NCBI GenBank assembly: GCA_964544605.1
Contig: CAZJBX010000005.1
Location: forward strand, 33,373 to 97,372
DNA: 64,000 nt
Direction of reading: 5' to 3'
Source: JAMIFN01 sp964544605
Lineage (GTDB): Bacteria; Pseudomonadota; Gammaproteobacteria; Burkholderiales; Burkholderiaceae_C
Part shown: positions 1 through 9,027 of the stretch, piece by piece
Numbering within the stretch: position 1 is the first letter of the stretch
How the letters are laid out: each line of letters opens with the position of its first letter
The notes under the pieces: model-generated
Databases searched by the model: none
What the model was told of the DNA's origin: nothing
Seen by the model: only the letters and a program-made list of their open reading frames with translations
Program-made: the position numbers and the translations under genes

Positions 1-1635
1 GATAACCCCCGCCATGAAGCGCCAGAGGCCATCGTGCAGGGCATCGTCTCAGGCATGAGCGCAGGCAAAGCCGCTTGGCATACCGAGCTGGACCGCCGCG
101 CCGCCATTGCGTCGGCGCTAAAGCAGGCCGCGCCTGAAGATGTGCTGCTGATTGCGGGCAAAGGCCATGAAGACTACCAAGACATTGCGGGGCAAAAACT
201 GCCCTTTTCTGACCTAGAGGAAATCCGCAAAGTGACCGACCCCCTCATGCGCTTGGGCCAAGTGCAAACTTGGCTGGAGGCCGCTGGCATGGCCTGCCGC
301 CTCGTCGGCGATGCCCAAACCGCCATCCAGCGCCTGCACACCGATACCCGCAGCATCCAAGCGGGCGATTTATTCCTCGCCCTCAAAGGCGACAACTTTG
401 ATGCCAACACCATGCTGGGCCAAGCCAAGGCACAAGGCGCAGTTGCAGCCGTGGCCCACGGCGGCCTTGAAGCGGCTGGCCTGCACGGGCTGGAAGTGGC
501 CGACACCAAACTGGCGCTGGGCCATATTGCCGCCGCTTGGCGCGCGCAGTTTGAGCTGCCCCTGATTGCCGTCACGGGCAGCAATGGCAAAACCACCGTC
601 ACGCAAATGATTGCCAGCATTTTGCGCAGCCATGCGGGTGAGGCCGCTTTCGCCACCCAAGGCAATTTGAACAACGACATTGGCGTGCCCCTGACCCTGC
701 TGCGCCTGCGGCCTGAGCACCAAGTGGGCGTGGTCGAGCTGGGCATGAACCACCCTGGCGAAATCGACTACCTCGCCCGTTTGGTCAAACCCCAAGTGGC
801 GGTGGTGAACAACGCCCAGCGCGAACACCAAGAATTCATGCACAGCGTCGAGGCCGTGGCCCATGAGAACGGCAGCGTGCTCGACCACCTCAGCGCCAGC
901 GGCGTGGCCGTATTTCCTGCCGATGATGCCTATAGCAGCGTCTGGCAAGAGAAAAGCCAAAACCACAAACGCCTGTTGTTTGCCCTGCAAGGCCAGGCCG
1001 ACCTCACCGCCCAAGCCGAATGGCAGGCGGGCGCGTGGCAAGTCTCGGTCAGCAGCCCAGCGGGGCAATTCAACTTTGCCCTGCACATTGCGGGCCGCCA
1101 CCATGTGAAAAACGCCTTGGCCGCCGCCGCCGCTGCTTTGGGCGCAGGCATTCCTGTAGCCGCCATTGCCGATGGTCTGAGCCGCTTTGAAGCCGTGGCG
1201 GGCCGCTGCCGTGCGCTGGGCCTGAGCTGGCGCGGCAGGCATATCGACCTGATTGACGACAGCTACAACGCCAACCCCGATTCCGTCAACGCTGCCATTG
1301 ATGTGCTGGCCGAGCTGCCTGGCCCGCATTTGCTGGTGCTGGGCGATATGGGCGAAGTCGGCGAACAAGGCGAAGCCTTCCACACCGAAGCGGGCGAATA
1401 CGCCGCCGAGCGCGGCATTGAAAGCTTTTACGCCATTGGCGATTTGATGCGCTATGCCGCCAGCAGCTTCCCTGGGGCGCGGCATTTTGCCAATTTCGAC
1501 AATTTGCAGGCCGCCTGCCTACGAGACGCACCGCTGTTCCGCAGCATTTTGATCAAAGGCTCGCGCTTTATGCGCTTGGAGCGCATCGTCGCCGCCCTGC
1601 AAGAAGAAGCGGCCCGACACGAGGGAGAAGAATAA
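1..1635 (+). CDS. murE/murF: Bifunctional MurE-MurF peptidoglycan ligase (5' end missing)
   Basis: One frame runs from the first base with no stop. Bases 1-240 are the end of MurE, which adds the third peptide residue (normally meso-diaminopimelate) to UDP-MurNAc-dipeptide: the DNPR motif that recognises diaminopimelate is at bases 4-12 after Asp at 1-3, and AGKGHEDYQ follows near base 155. Without a stop or new start the frame continues from about base 247 (MRLGQVQTWL) as complete MurF, which adds D-Ala-D-Ala; its P-loop TGSNGKTTVTQM starts at base 574. Fused MurE-MurF is known in Burkholderiales such as Bordetella. The gene overlaps mraY by one base (TAATG). The MurE ATPase and substrate domains lie left of the window. 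The internal Met at base 247 could in principle serve as a separate MurF start. Confidence 0.95.
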   Translation, partial: DNPRHEAPEAIVQGIVSGMSAGKAAWHTELDRRAAIASALKQAAPEDVLLIAGKGHEDYQDIAGQKLPFSDLEEIRKVTDPLMRLGQVQTWLEAAGMACRLVGDAQTAIQRLHTDTRSIQAGDLFLALKGDNFDANTMLGQAKAQGAVAAVAHGGLEAAGLHGLEVADTKLALGHIAAAWRAQFELPLIAVTGSNGKTTVTQMIASILRSHAGEAAFATQGNLNNDIGVPLTLLRLRPEHQVGVVELGMNHPGEIDYLARLVKPQVAVVNNAQREHQEFMHSVEAVAHENGSVLDHLSASGVAVFPADDAYSSVWQEKSQNHKRLLFALQGQADLTAQAEWQAGAWQVSVSSPAGQFNFALHIAGRHHVKNALAAAAAALGAGIPVAAIADGLSRFEAVAGRCRALGLSWRGRHIDLIDDSYNANPDSVNAAIDVLAELPGPHLLVLGDMGEVGEQGEAFHTEAGEYAAERGIESFYAIGDLMRYAASSFPGARHFANFDNLQAACLRDAPLFRSILIKGSRFMRLERIVAALQEEAARHEGEE

Positions 1636-2813
1636 TGTTGCCCAGTTTTGCCGCGTGGTTGCTTGCGCAAATGCCCGATTGGAGTGCCCTGCGCATCTTC
1701 CAATACCTGACCTTTCGCGCCGTCATGGCGGCGATGACGGCCCTTGTCATTGGCATAGGCTTAGGCCCCTTTGTGATTGACCGCCTCATGAGCTTGAAAA
1801 TTGGCCAGCCCGTGCGCGGCTACGCCATGCAAAGCCATTTGAAGAAAAACGGCACACCCACCATGGGCGGGGCGCTGATTTTGCTGGCCATAGGCATCTC
1901 CACCCTGCTGTGGTTTGACTGGAGCAACCGCTTTGTCTGGGTCGTGCTATTGGTGACTTTTGGCTTTGGCGCCATTGGCTGGGTCGATGACTGGCGCAAA
2001 GTGGTGAACAAAGACCCTGAGGGCATGCGCTCGCGCGAGAAGTTTTTTTGGCAAACCGTGATTGGCCTGATTGCCTCTTTGTATTTGGCCTTCGCCATTT
2101 CAGAGCGCAGCAATGCCCAAGTCTGGGCGCTGTTTTTCAGCTGGGTCAGCTCAGGTTTTGATGTCAGCCTGCCACCCAAAGCGGGCTTGCTGCTGCCTTT
2201 TTTCAAGCAAGTGAGCTACCCCTTGGGCGTGTTCGGCTTTGTGGCCCTGAGCTTTGTCGTCATTGTCGGCGCGAGCAATGCCGTGAACTTCACCGATGGC
2301 CTAGACGGGCTGGCCACCATGCCCGTGGTCATGGTCGGCTCGGCCTTGGGCGTGTTTGCCTATGTCACCGGCCACGCCGTGTATGCGCCCTATTTGCAGT
2401 TGCACCACATTCCGGGCGCGGGCGAGGTCTTGATTTTCTGCGCCGCCATGGCGGGTGCGGGCTTGGCCTTTTTGTGGTTCAACGCCCACCCCGCGCAAAT
2501 CTTTATGGGCGATGTCGGCTCCTTGGCCTTGGGCGGCGCTTTGGGTGTGATTGCCGTCATCGTGCGCCAAGAGATTGTGCTGGCCATCATGGGCGGCATT
2601 TTTGTGGCTGAGGTGCTCTCCGTCATGCTGCAAGTGACTTACTTCAAATACACCAAAAAACGCTATGGCGAGGGCCGCCGCATTTTCAAAATGGCCCCCT
2701 TGCACCACCATTTTGAGAAATCAGGCTGGGCCGAAACGCAAGTGGTCATTCGCTTTTGGATCATCACCATGCTGCTGTGCTTGGTCGGCCTGTCCACCTT
2801 GAAAATCCGCTGA
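1635..2813 (+). CDS. mraY: Phospho-N-acetylmuramoyl-pentapeptide transferase
   Basis: Integral membrane enzyme that moves phospho-MurNAc-pentapeptide from UDP to undecaprenyl phosphate, making lipid I, the first membrane step of peptidoglycan synthesis. The 392-residue length, about ten hydrophobic segments, the early GTPTMGG motif (residues 75-81), the catalytic NFTDGLDGLA stretch and MGDVGSLALGG are family signatures. The end, APLHHHFEKSGWAETQVV, holds the conserved histidine cluster. The start ATG shares its A with the murF stop codon, so translation is probably coupled. It sits in the normal dcw order between murF and murD. Confidence 0.97.
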   Translation: MLPSFAAWLLAQMPDWSALRIFQYLTFRAVMAAMTALVIGIGLGPFVIDRLMSLKIGQPVRGYAMQSHLKKNGTPTMGGALILLAIGISTLLWFDWSNRFVWVVLLVTFGFGAIGWVDDWRKVVNKDPEGMRSREKFFWQTVIGLIASLYLAFAISERSNAQVWALFFSWVSSGFDVSLPPKAGLLLPFFKQVSYPLGVFGFVALSFVVIVGASNAVNFTDGLDGLATMPVVMVGSALGVFAYVTGHAVYAPYLQLHHIPGAGEVLIFCAAMAGAGLAFLWFNAHPAQIFMGDVGSLALGGALGVIAVIVRQEIVLAIMGGIFVAEVLSVMLQVTYFKYTKKRYGEGRRIFKMAPLHHHFEKSGWAETQVVIRFWIITMLLCLVGLSTLKIR

Positions 2814-2827
2814 TTCCCCCGCCGCTT

Positions 2828-4342
2828 ATGTTGCACTCTGCCCCCGCTCACACCGCCCCCTGCCGCCGCACCGCCTTGGTGCTGGGCTTGGGTGCCAGTG
2901 GCTTGGCCATGGCCCTTTGGCTGGCCCGCCAAGGCTGGCGCGTGCGCGTGGCAGACAACCGCGCTGCGCCGCCGCAACTGCCCGCTTTGCAAGCGGCCCT
3001 GCCTGATGCCGAGTTCATCAGCGTGCCCGAGTTTGGCGCCGATTTGCTCAGCGCCGATGTCGGCTTGGTCGCCAGCAGCCCCGGCCTGCCGCCTGTGGCC
3101 ACAGCTCCTGGCCACACCGCCGCCCTGCGCCAAACGGCGCAAGAGGCGGGCATCGACTTTGTTGGCGAGCTGGCCCTATTCGCCCAAGGCTTGCGCGAGC
3201 TCGATGTGCTCTACGCCTACCGCCCCAAAGTGCTGGCGATTACCGGCAGCAATGGCAAAACCACCGTCACCAGCATGGTCGCCAAACTGGCCCAAGCCGC
3301 TGGTGCACGCATTGAAGTGGCGGGCAATATTGGCCCCTGCTTGCTGGACCGCCTGCGTGCGGGCTTGCAAGGCCATTGCCTGCCGCAAGTGTGGGTGCTT
3401 GAGCTGTCGAGCTTTCAACTGCATGACGGCCAAGGCTTTGCCCCCAGCGCCGCCTGCGTGCTCAATATCAGCGAAGACCACCTTGATTGGCACGGCAGCA
3501 TGGCCGCCTATGTCGATGACAAGCTGAAAATTTTTGCGCCCAACACCACTGCCGTGGTGAACCGTGCCGCCAGCGAATCTGCCTTGCGCGAGCGCATCCG
3601 CAGCCCCCGCCAAATTCACTTTGGCCTCGATCACCCCGAAGGCCATTTGCACTTGGGCCTGACGCAACATGCGGGTATGCGCTGGCTGGAGCAATGCCAG
3701 TCTGATTTGGGCGATACGCCGCTGAAGAAAAACCAACAGCCCGAATACAGTTGGCAGCGCCTGATGCCCACCGATGGCCTGAAAATTCGCGGCCAGCACA
3801 ACATCAGCAATGCTTTGGCGGCGCTGGGCCTCATCAGCGCCATTGATTTGCCGCTGGGCCCCGCCCTGCGCGCCTTGGCCGATTACACAGGCGAGCCGCA
3901 CCGCTTGCAGCCCTTGGCTGAAGTGGCTGGCGTGGGCTTTGTCGATGACAGCAAAGGCACGAATGTGGGCGCAACCGTGGCCGCCATCGACAGCCTGGGC
4001 GCAGAGCTGAAAAACGGCCAGCGCCTGTGGCTGATTTTGGGCGGCGATGGCAAAGGCCAGAACTTTGCGCCCTTGACTTCGCCCTTGGCCCAATACGCTG
4101 GCGGCGCGGCCTTGATAGGCCAAGATGCCGCCGCCCTCGCCGCTGCCCTGCCCGCTGGCATGGCGCAGCAGCAGTGCCCCAGCATGGCCGAGGCCGTGCA
4201 ATGGTGCGCCGCCCAAGCCCAAGCGGGCGATGTGGTGCTGCTCTCGCCCGCTTGCGCCAGCATCGATATGTATGCCAACTATGTCGCCCGCGCCGCTGAT
4301 TTTGCGCAGGCCGTGGCCGCTTTAGAACAGGGGGCGGTGTGA
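2828..4342 (+). CDS. murD: UDP-N-acetylmuramoylalanine--D-glutamate ligase
   Basis: Cytoplasmic Mur ligase that adds D-glutamate to UDP-MurNAc-L-Ala (504 residues from the chosen start). The N-terminal Rossmann region reads LVLGLGASGLAMALW, the ATP site is TGSNGKTTVTSM and the carbamate/metal region is EDHLDWHGS. The ATG at 2828 lies 14 bases after the mraY stop; an in-frame ATG at 2756 would lie inside mraY and add unrelated residues, so it was rejected. The protein is somewhat longer than E. coli MurD (about 440), with extra sequence around residues 265-320. It overlaps ftsW in ATGA. Confidence 0.96.
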   Translation: MLHSAPAHTAPCRRTALVLGLGASGLAMALWLARQGWRVRVADNRAAPPQLPALQAALPDAEFISVPEFGADLLSADVGLVASSPGLPPVATAPGHTAALRQTAQEAGIDFVGELALFAQGLRELDVLYAYRPKVLAITGSNGKTTVTSMVAKLAQAAGARIEVAGNIGPCLLDRLRAGLQGHCLPQVWVLELSSFQLHDGQGFAPSAACVLNISEDHLDWHGSMAAYVDDKLKIFAPNTTAVVNRAASESALRERIRSPRQIHFGLDHPEGHLHLGLTQHAGMRWLEQCQSDLGDTPLKKNQQPEYSWQRLMPTDGLKIRGQHNISNALAALGLISAIDLPLGPALRALADYTGEPHRLQPLAEVAGVGFVDDSKGTNVGATVAAIDSLGAELKNGQRLWLILGGDGKGQNFAPLTSPLAQYAGGAALIGQDAAALAAALPAGMAQQQCPSMAEAVQWCAAQAQAGDVVLLSPACASIDMYANYVARAADFAQAVAALEQGAV

Positions 4343-5601
4343 TGTTTGCTTGGCCCCAACAACTGAAACAACGCTGGCTCGATTGGCAAGAGCGCCGCGA
4401 AGTGGCCCGCGCCATGCCCAACACGCACTGGGGTTACACGCCCATGCGCCGCCAAAGCGCCATCAAAGAAGTGGGCCTTGATTTGCCCCTGTTGGCAGTG
4501 GTGCTGGCTTTAATCGCCTGGGGCATGGTGATGGTGTATTCCACCACTTTGGCCTACCCCACCATGGCCATTTACAAAGGCTTCAAGCCCTACCACTTCA
4601 TTCACAACCATATGCTTTTCATCGCCATCGCTTTGATGGCAGGCACGGTGGCGTTTTTCATCAAAACCGAATGGATAGAGAAGTCCTCTTACTACCTGAT
4701 TGCCATCACCTTTATTTTGCTGGTCTTGGTGCTGCTGGTGGGCGACAACACCAAGGGCAGCCAACGCTGGCTGAATTTGAAGCTCTTTAGTATTCAGCCC
4801 TCAGAGATTTTGAAGCTGGTGACGATTTTGGCGGCCTCCAACTACATCGCCCGCCGCTACGAGGTGGTGCAAACCACCATCATCAAGGCCGTGGCCCCCA
4901 CCGCCGCCTACCTCACCGTGATGGGCGTGCTGCTGATGCTGCAACCCGATTTGGGCAGCCTGATGGTGGTCGCCGTGATTGCTTTTGCGATTTTGTTTTT
5001 GGGTGGTTTGCAGTTGCGCATGATTGTGGTGGCGGGCCTGTCCGTCATGGCGATTTTGAGCATTTTTTTGGTCATCACGCCTTGGCGGGCCGAGCGCGTG
5101 CTGGCCTTTCTCGACCCTTGGGCACCTGAGCACGCCATGAACAAAGCCTACCAATTGACCAATTCCATGATTGGTATGGGCCAAGGCGGGATTTTTGGCG
5201 TCGGCTTGGGCGACAGCCTAGAGAAGCTGCAATGGCTGCCCGAGGCCCACACCGATTACATCTTCAGCATCTTGGCCGAGGAATTGGGCCTTTTGGGTTC
5301 TTGGGGCTTTATTGCCCTGTTCGCGTGGATGATTCACCGCAGCTTCTTCATTGGCCGCCGCGCCATCATGCTCGATCGCCTCTATGCGGGCATGGTGGCC
5401 CAAGGCGTGGCCGCTTGGTTGGGCTTCCAAGCCTTGTTCAATTTGGCCGTCACTATGGGGGTTGTGCCCACCAAGGGCTTGACCCTGCCCTTTATCAGCT
5501 TCGGCGGCTCGGCCATGGTCGTCAGCGTCGTCGCCATGGCCTTGGTTTTGCGCATTGACCACGACAACCGCCAACTGATGCGCGGGAGGGGCAACGCATG
5601 A
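4342..5601 (+). CDS. ftsW: Lipid II polymerase of the divisome, FtsW (SEDS family)
   Basis: SEDS-family glycosyltransferase that polymerises lipid II at the division septum together with the class B penicillin-binding protein FtsI. The 419-residue protein has about ten membrane segments, an N-terminal cytoplasmic tail of about 45 residues, the GDNTKGSQRWL motif in the first third and the C-terminal PTKGLTLPFISFGGSAM signature. The start ATG overlaps the murD stop (ATGA at 4342); a GTG at 4339 is directly before it and less likely. The 3' end overlaps murG in another ATGA. Confidence 0.96.
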   Translation: MFAWPQQLKQRWLDWQERREVARAMPNTHWGYTPMRRQSAIKEVGLDLPLLAVVLALIAWGMVMVYSTTLAYPTMAIYKGFKPYHFIHNHMLFIAIALMAGTVAFFIKTEWIEKSSYYLIAITFILLVLVLLVGDNTKGSQRWLNLKLFSIQPSEILKLVTILAASNYIARRYEVVQTTIIKAVAPTAAYLTVMGVLLMLQPDLGSLMVVAVIAFAILFLGGLQLRMIVVAGLSVMAILSIFLVITPWRAERVLAFLDPWAPEHAMNKAYQLTNSMIGMGQGGIFGVGLGDSLEKLQWLPEAHTDYIFSILAEELGLLGSWGFIALFAWMIHRSFFIGRRAIMLDRLYAGMVAQGVAAWLGFQALFNLAVTMGVVPTKGLTLPFISFGGSAMVVSVVAMALVLRIDHDNRQLMRGRGNA

Positions 5602-6665
5602 CACAAGCCAAACAAAAAACCGCCCTCATCATGGCCGGCGGCACAGGCGGGCACATCTTCCCTGGCTTGGCCGTGGCGCAAGCCCTGCAAGCGCGCGGCT
5701 GGCAAGTGCATTGGCTGGGCGCGGCTGGCAGTATGGAAGCACGCATCAGCGCCGAACACGGCATCCCGCTAGAAGTCGTCGATTTTGCTGGCGTGCGCGG
5801 CAAGGGCTTCAAACGCCTGCTGACTGCGCCTTGGCAATTGCTGCGCGCCGTGGGCCAAAGCCGCACCATTTTGCGCCGTTTGCAACCCAGCGTCGTCATT
5901 GGCTTTGGCGGCTACATCAGCGTGCCCGCAGGCTTGGCTGCCCGCATGGGCGGCAGGCCACTGTTTTTGCACGAACAAAACGCCATTGCGGGCATGAGCA
6001 ACCGCCTGCTCTCGCACTTGGCGCAGCGCGTTTTCACCGCCTTCCCGCAAGTGCTGCCGCAAGGCGAATGGGTGGGCAACCCCTTGCGCGCTGAATTCAC
6101 CGCACAAACCCCGCCGCAAGAACGCTTGGCCCAGCGCAGCGGCCCCTTGCGCCTGCTGGTTTTGGGCGGCAGCTTGGGCGCCAAAGCCTTGAACACCGTG
6201 CTGCCGCAAGCCTTGGCCCTCATCCCTGAGGCCGAGCGCCCCATCGTGGTGCACCAAAGCGGCGAAAAGCAAATTGCCGAACTGCAAGCCAATTACGCCG
6301 CCGCTGGCGTGCAGGCCGAGTTGCTGCCCTTTATCCACAATGTCGCCGAGCGCATGGCCGAAGCCGATTTGCTCGTTTGCCGCGCCGGGGCCAGCACCGT
6401 ATGCGAGATTGCCGCCCTTGGCGCAGCGGCGATTTTTGTGCCCTTTCCCTTTGCCGTCGATGACCACCAAACCGCCAACGCCCGCTTTTTAAGCGAACAC
6501 GGCGGCGGCATCCTCTGGCAACAAAACGATTTGGACGCTGCCGCCTTGGCGCAGCGCCTGCAAGCCCTCAGCCGCACCGAGCTGAGCGCCCTGGCCAGCG
6601 CCGCCCAAGCGCAGGCCAAACTGGGCGCAGCGCAGCGCATGGCCCAAGCCTGTGAAGGACTCTGA
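5598..6665 (+). CDS. murG: UDP-GlcNAc:lipid I N-acetylglucosaminyltransferase
   Basis: Peripheral membrane GT-B glycosyltransferase that adds GlcNAc to lipid I to form lipid II (355 residues). The first G-loop reads MAGGTGGHIFPG, the second is GFGGYISVPAG, and the C-terminal donor site contains CRAGASTVCEIAALGAA and PFPFAVDDHQTANA. The ATGA overlap with ftsW implies coupled translation. It is followed by a five-base gap and murC. Confidence 0.96.
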   Translation: MTQAKQKTALIMAGGTGGHIFPGLAVAQALQARGWQVHWLGAAGSMEARISAEHGIPLEVVDFAGVRGKGFKRLLTAPWQLLRAVGQSRTILRRLQPSVVIGFGGYISVPAGLAARMGGRPLFLHEQNAIAGMSNRLLSHLAQRVFTAFPQVLPQGEWVGNPLRAEFTAQTPPQERLAQRSGPLRLLVLGGSLGAKALNTVLPQALALIPEAERPIVVHQSGEKQIAELQANYAAAGVQAELLPFIHNVAERMAEADLLVCRAGASTVCEIAALGAAAIFVPFPFAVDDHQTANARFLSEHGGGILWQQNDLDAAALAQRLQALSRTELSALASAAQAQAKLGAAQRMAQACEGL

Positions 6666-6670
6666 ACACC

Positions 6671-8077
6671 ATGAAACACGCCATCAAACACATCCACTTT
6701 GTCGGCATCGGCGGCAGCGGTATGCACGGCATTGCCGAAGTGCTGCATTACGAGGGCTACTGCATCAGCGGCTCCGATATGGCCGCCAGCGCCAGCTTGG
6801 CGCATTTGACCGCGCTGGGCGTGCGCACCTTTATTGGCCACGACCCCGCCCATGTGGAAGACGCCGATTGCTTGGTCGTGTCCACCGCCATTTCTGCCGA
6901 CAACCCCGAACTGCTGGCCGCCAAAGAGCGCGGCATCCCCGTCATCCAGCGCGCCGTCATGCTGGCCGAACTCATGCGCCTGCGCAAAGGCATTGCCGTA
7001 GCTGGCACACATGGCAAAACCACCACCACCTCTTTGGTCGCCAGCATTTTGGCCGCCGCCGATTTGGACCCCACCTTCGTTATTGGCGGCCGCCTCAATA
7101 GCGCAGGCGTGAATGCCCGCCTCGGCCAAGGTGAATACATTGTGGTAGAGGCCGACGAATCGGATGCCTCCTTCCTCAATCTCTTGCCCATGATGTCCAT
7201 CATCACCAACATCGATGCCGACCACATGGAAACCTACGGGCAAGACTTTGGCCGCCTCAAAGCCGCATTCCTCGAATTCTTGCAGCGCATGCCCTTCTAC
7301 GGCGCGGCCATTGTCTGCATTGACGACCCTGGCGTGCAAAGCATCGTCGCCGACATCGACCGCCCCGTCACCCGCTACGGCCTCAGCGAAGAAGCCCAAG
7401 TGCGGGCCGTGGATGTGCGCGCCGATGGCAACCAAATGCACTTTGTGGTGCAACGCCAAACCGCCTACGGCCTGCCCGATTTGCCCATCACCCTCAACAC
7501 CGTGGGCGAGCACAATGTGCGCAACGCTTTGGCTGCCATCTGCGTGGCCTGCGAAATTGGCGTGCCCGATGCCGCCATCGTGCAAGCCCTGGCCGAATTC
7601 AAAGGCGTGGGCCGCCGCTTCCAACACCACGGCGATTGGCAGCACCAAGGCAAACACTTCACCCTGATTGACGACTACGGCCACCACCCCATTGAAATGC
7701 AGGCCACCATCGCCGCCGCCCGTGGCGCCTACCCCGAACGCCGCTTGGTGCTGGCCTTCCAACCACACCGCTACACCCGCACGCGAGACTGCTTTGAGGA
7801 CTTCGTCAAAGTCCTCAGCACCGCCGACGGCCTGCTCTTGGCCGAAGTCTATGCCGCTGGCGAGCAGCCCATTGCTGGGGCCGATGGCCGCGCCCTCACC
7901 CGCTCTGTGCGCCTCACGGCCAAGCTCGAACCGCAATTTGTGGCGGAAATCGAGGACATGCCGCAGGCCATTTTGGACGCCGCCCAAGACGGCGATGTCA
8001 TCATTTGCATGGGCGCTGGCAGCGTCGGCGCCGTGCCCGCCCAAGTGGGCGCTTTGATTGAAAGTTTGAACGCATGA
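6671..8077 (+). CDS. murC: UDP-N-acetylmuramate--L-alanine ligase
   Basis: First Mur ligase of the pathway, joining L-alanine to UDP-MurNAc with ATP (468 residues). The N-terminal nucleotide-sugar loop is FVGIGGSGMHGIAEVL, the P-loop AGTHGKTTTTSLVASIL, the middle domain holds EADESDASFLNL, and FQPHRYTRTRDCFEDF marks the C-terminal domain. The start follows murG by five bases and the end overlaps ddl by four (ATGA). Family length and order are normal. Confidence 0.96.
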   Translation: MKHAIKHIHFVGIGGSGMHGIAEVLHYEGYCISGSDMAASASLAHLTALGVRTFIGHDPAHVEDADCLVVSTAISADNPELLAAKERGIPVIQRAVMLAELMRLRKGIAVAGTHGKTTTTSLVASILAAADLDPTFVIGGRLNSAGVNARLGQGEYIVVEADESDASFLNLLPMMSIITNIDADHMETYGQDFGRLKAAFLEFLQRMPFYGAAIVCIDDPGVQSIVADIDRPVTRYGLSEEAQVRAVDVRADGNQMHFVVQRQTAYGLPDLPITLNTVGEHNVRNALAAICVACEIGVPDAAIVQALAEFKGVGRRFQHHGDWQHQGKHFTLIDDYGHHPIEMQATIAAARGAYPERRLVLAFQPHRYTRTRDCFEDFVKVLSTADGLLLAEVYAAGEQPIAGADGRALTRSVRLTAKLEPQFVAEIEDMPQAILDAAQDGDVIICMGAGSVGAVPAQVGALIESLNA

Positions 8078-9018
8078 CCCCCACTCCTTCTTCTCTCGGC
8101 AAAGTCGCTGTCCTCATGGGCGGCAGCTCAGGCGAGCGCAGCGTCTCCTTGAACTCAGGCCAAGGCGTACTCGCCGCCCTGCGTGGCGCTGGCGTGGATG
8201 CCCATGCCTTTGATCCTGCCGAGCAAAACATTTTTGAACTCAAAGCCCAAGGCTTTGATCGCTGCTTCATTGCCCTGCATGGCCGTGGCGGTGAAGACGG
8301 CGTGATGCAAGGCGTACTCGAACACATGGGCCTGCCCTACACCGGCTCAGGCGTACTCGCCTCTAGCGTCAGCATGGACAAAACCATGACCAAACGCATT
8401 TGGCAGGCCGAAGGTCTCAGCACCCCCGCCTGGCGCGAAGTCAAAAGCGCCGCCGCCGCTGAAGCCGCCTTTGCCGAGCTCGGCCCCATGGTCATCAAGC
8501 CCGCCCGTGAAGGCTCTAGCATCGGCGTGTTCAAAGTCTTCAGCGCCGCCGAATGCGCCGCCGCCTACACCGAAGCGGCCAAACACGACCCCCATGTGCT
8601 GTGCGAGCAACTCATCGTCGGCGACGAAGTCACCTGCCCCATCCTCGGCACGGGCGAGGCCGCCCAAGCCCTGCCCATCATCCGCATCATTGCGCCCGAT
8701 GGCAATTACGACTTCGACAACAAATACATCAAAAACGACACCCAATACCTGCTGCCCTCTGGCCTACCTGCGGCTGAAGAAGCCGAAATCACCCGCCAAG
8801 TTTTGCTGGCCTACCGCAGCTTGGGCTGCGCCGGCTGGGGCCGCATTGATGTCATGATTCAAGCCCAAAGCCGCCAGCCTTATCTGCTCGAAATCAACAC
8901 CGCCCCCGGCATGACCAGCCACTCCCTCGTGCCCATGTCCGCCCAAGCCGCTGGCCTGAGCTACCCCGAACTCTGCCTGCACCTGCTGGGCCAAACCCTG
9001 GCCCCCCGCCTCGATTAA
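8074..9018 (+). CDS. ddl: D-alanine--D-alanine ligase (DdlB type)
   Basis: ATP-grasp enzyme making the D-Ala-D-Ala dipeptide used by MurF (314 residues, normal for DdlB). Visible signatures are VLMGGSSGERSVSLNSG at the N-terminus, ALHGRGGEDG, VIKPAREGSSIGV for ATP binding, and LLEINTAPGMTSHSLVPMSA at the C-terminal metal and D-Ala site. ATGA overlap with murC; ftsQ starts nine bases downstream. This is the chromosomal copy in the dcw cluster; nothing suggests a vancomycin-resistance variant. Confidence 0.96.
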   Translation: MTPTPSSLGKVAVLMGGSSGERSVSLNSGQGVLAALRGAGVDAHAFDPAEQNIFELKAQGFDRCFIALHGRGGEDGVMQGVLEHMGLPYTGSGVLASSVSMDKTMTKRIWQAEGLSTPAWREVKSAAAAEAAFAELGPMVIKPAREGSSIGVFKVFSAAECAAAYTEAAKHDPHVLCEQLIVGDEVTCPILGTGEAAQALPIIRIIAPDGNYDFDNKYIKNDTQYLLPSGLPAAEEAEITRQVLLAYRSLGCAGWGRIDVMIQAQSRQPYLLEINTAPGMTSHSLVPMSAQAAGLSYPELCLHLLGQTLAPRLD

Positions 9019-9027
9019 CAGCACATC

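Noticed and set aside
370..1485. 371-codon minus-strand frame opposite murF
   Set aside because: Antisense shadow of a well-defined Mur ligase.
6293..8044. 583-codon open frame on the minus strand across murG and murC
   Set aside because: It is a shadow of high-GC codon use opposite two clear genes; no start signal and no recognisable domain.
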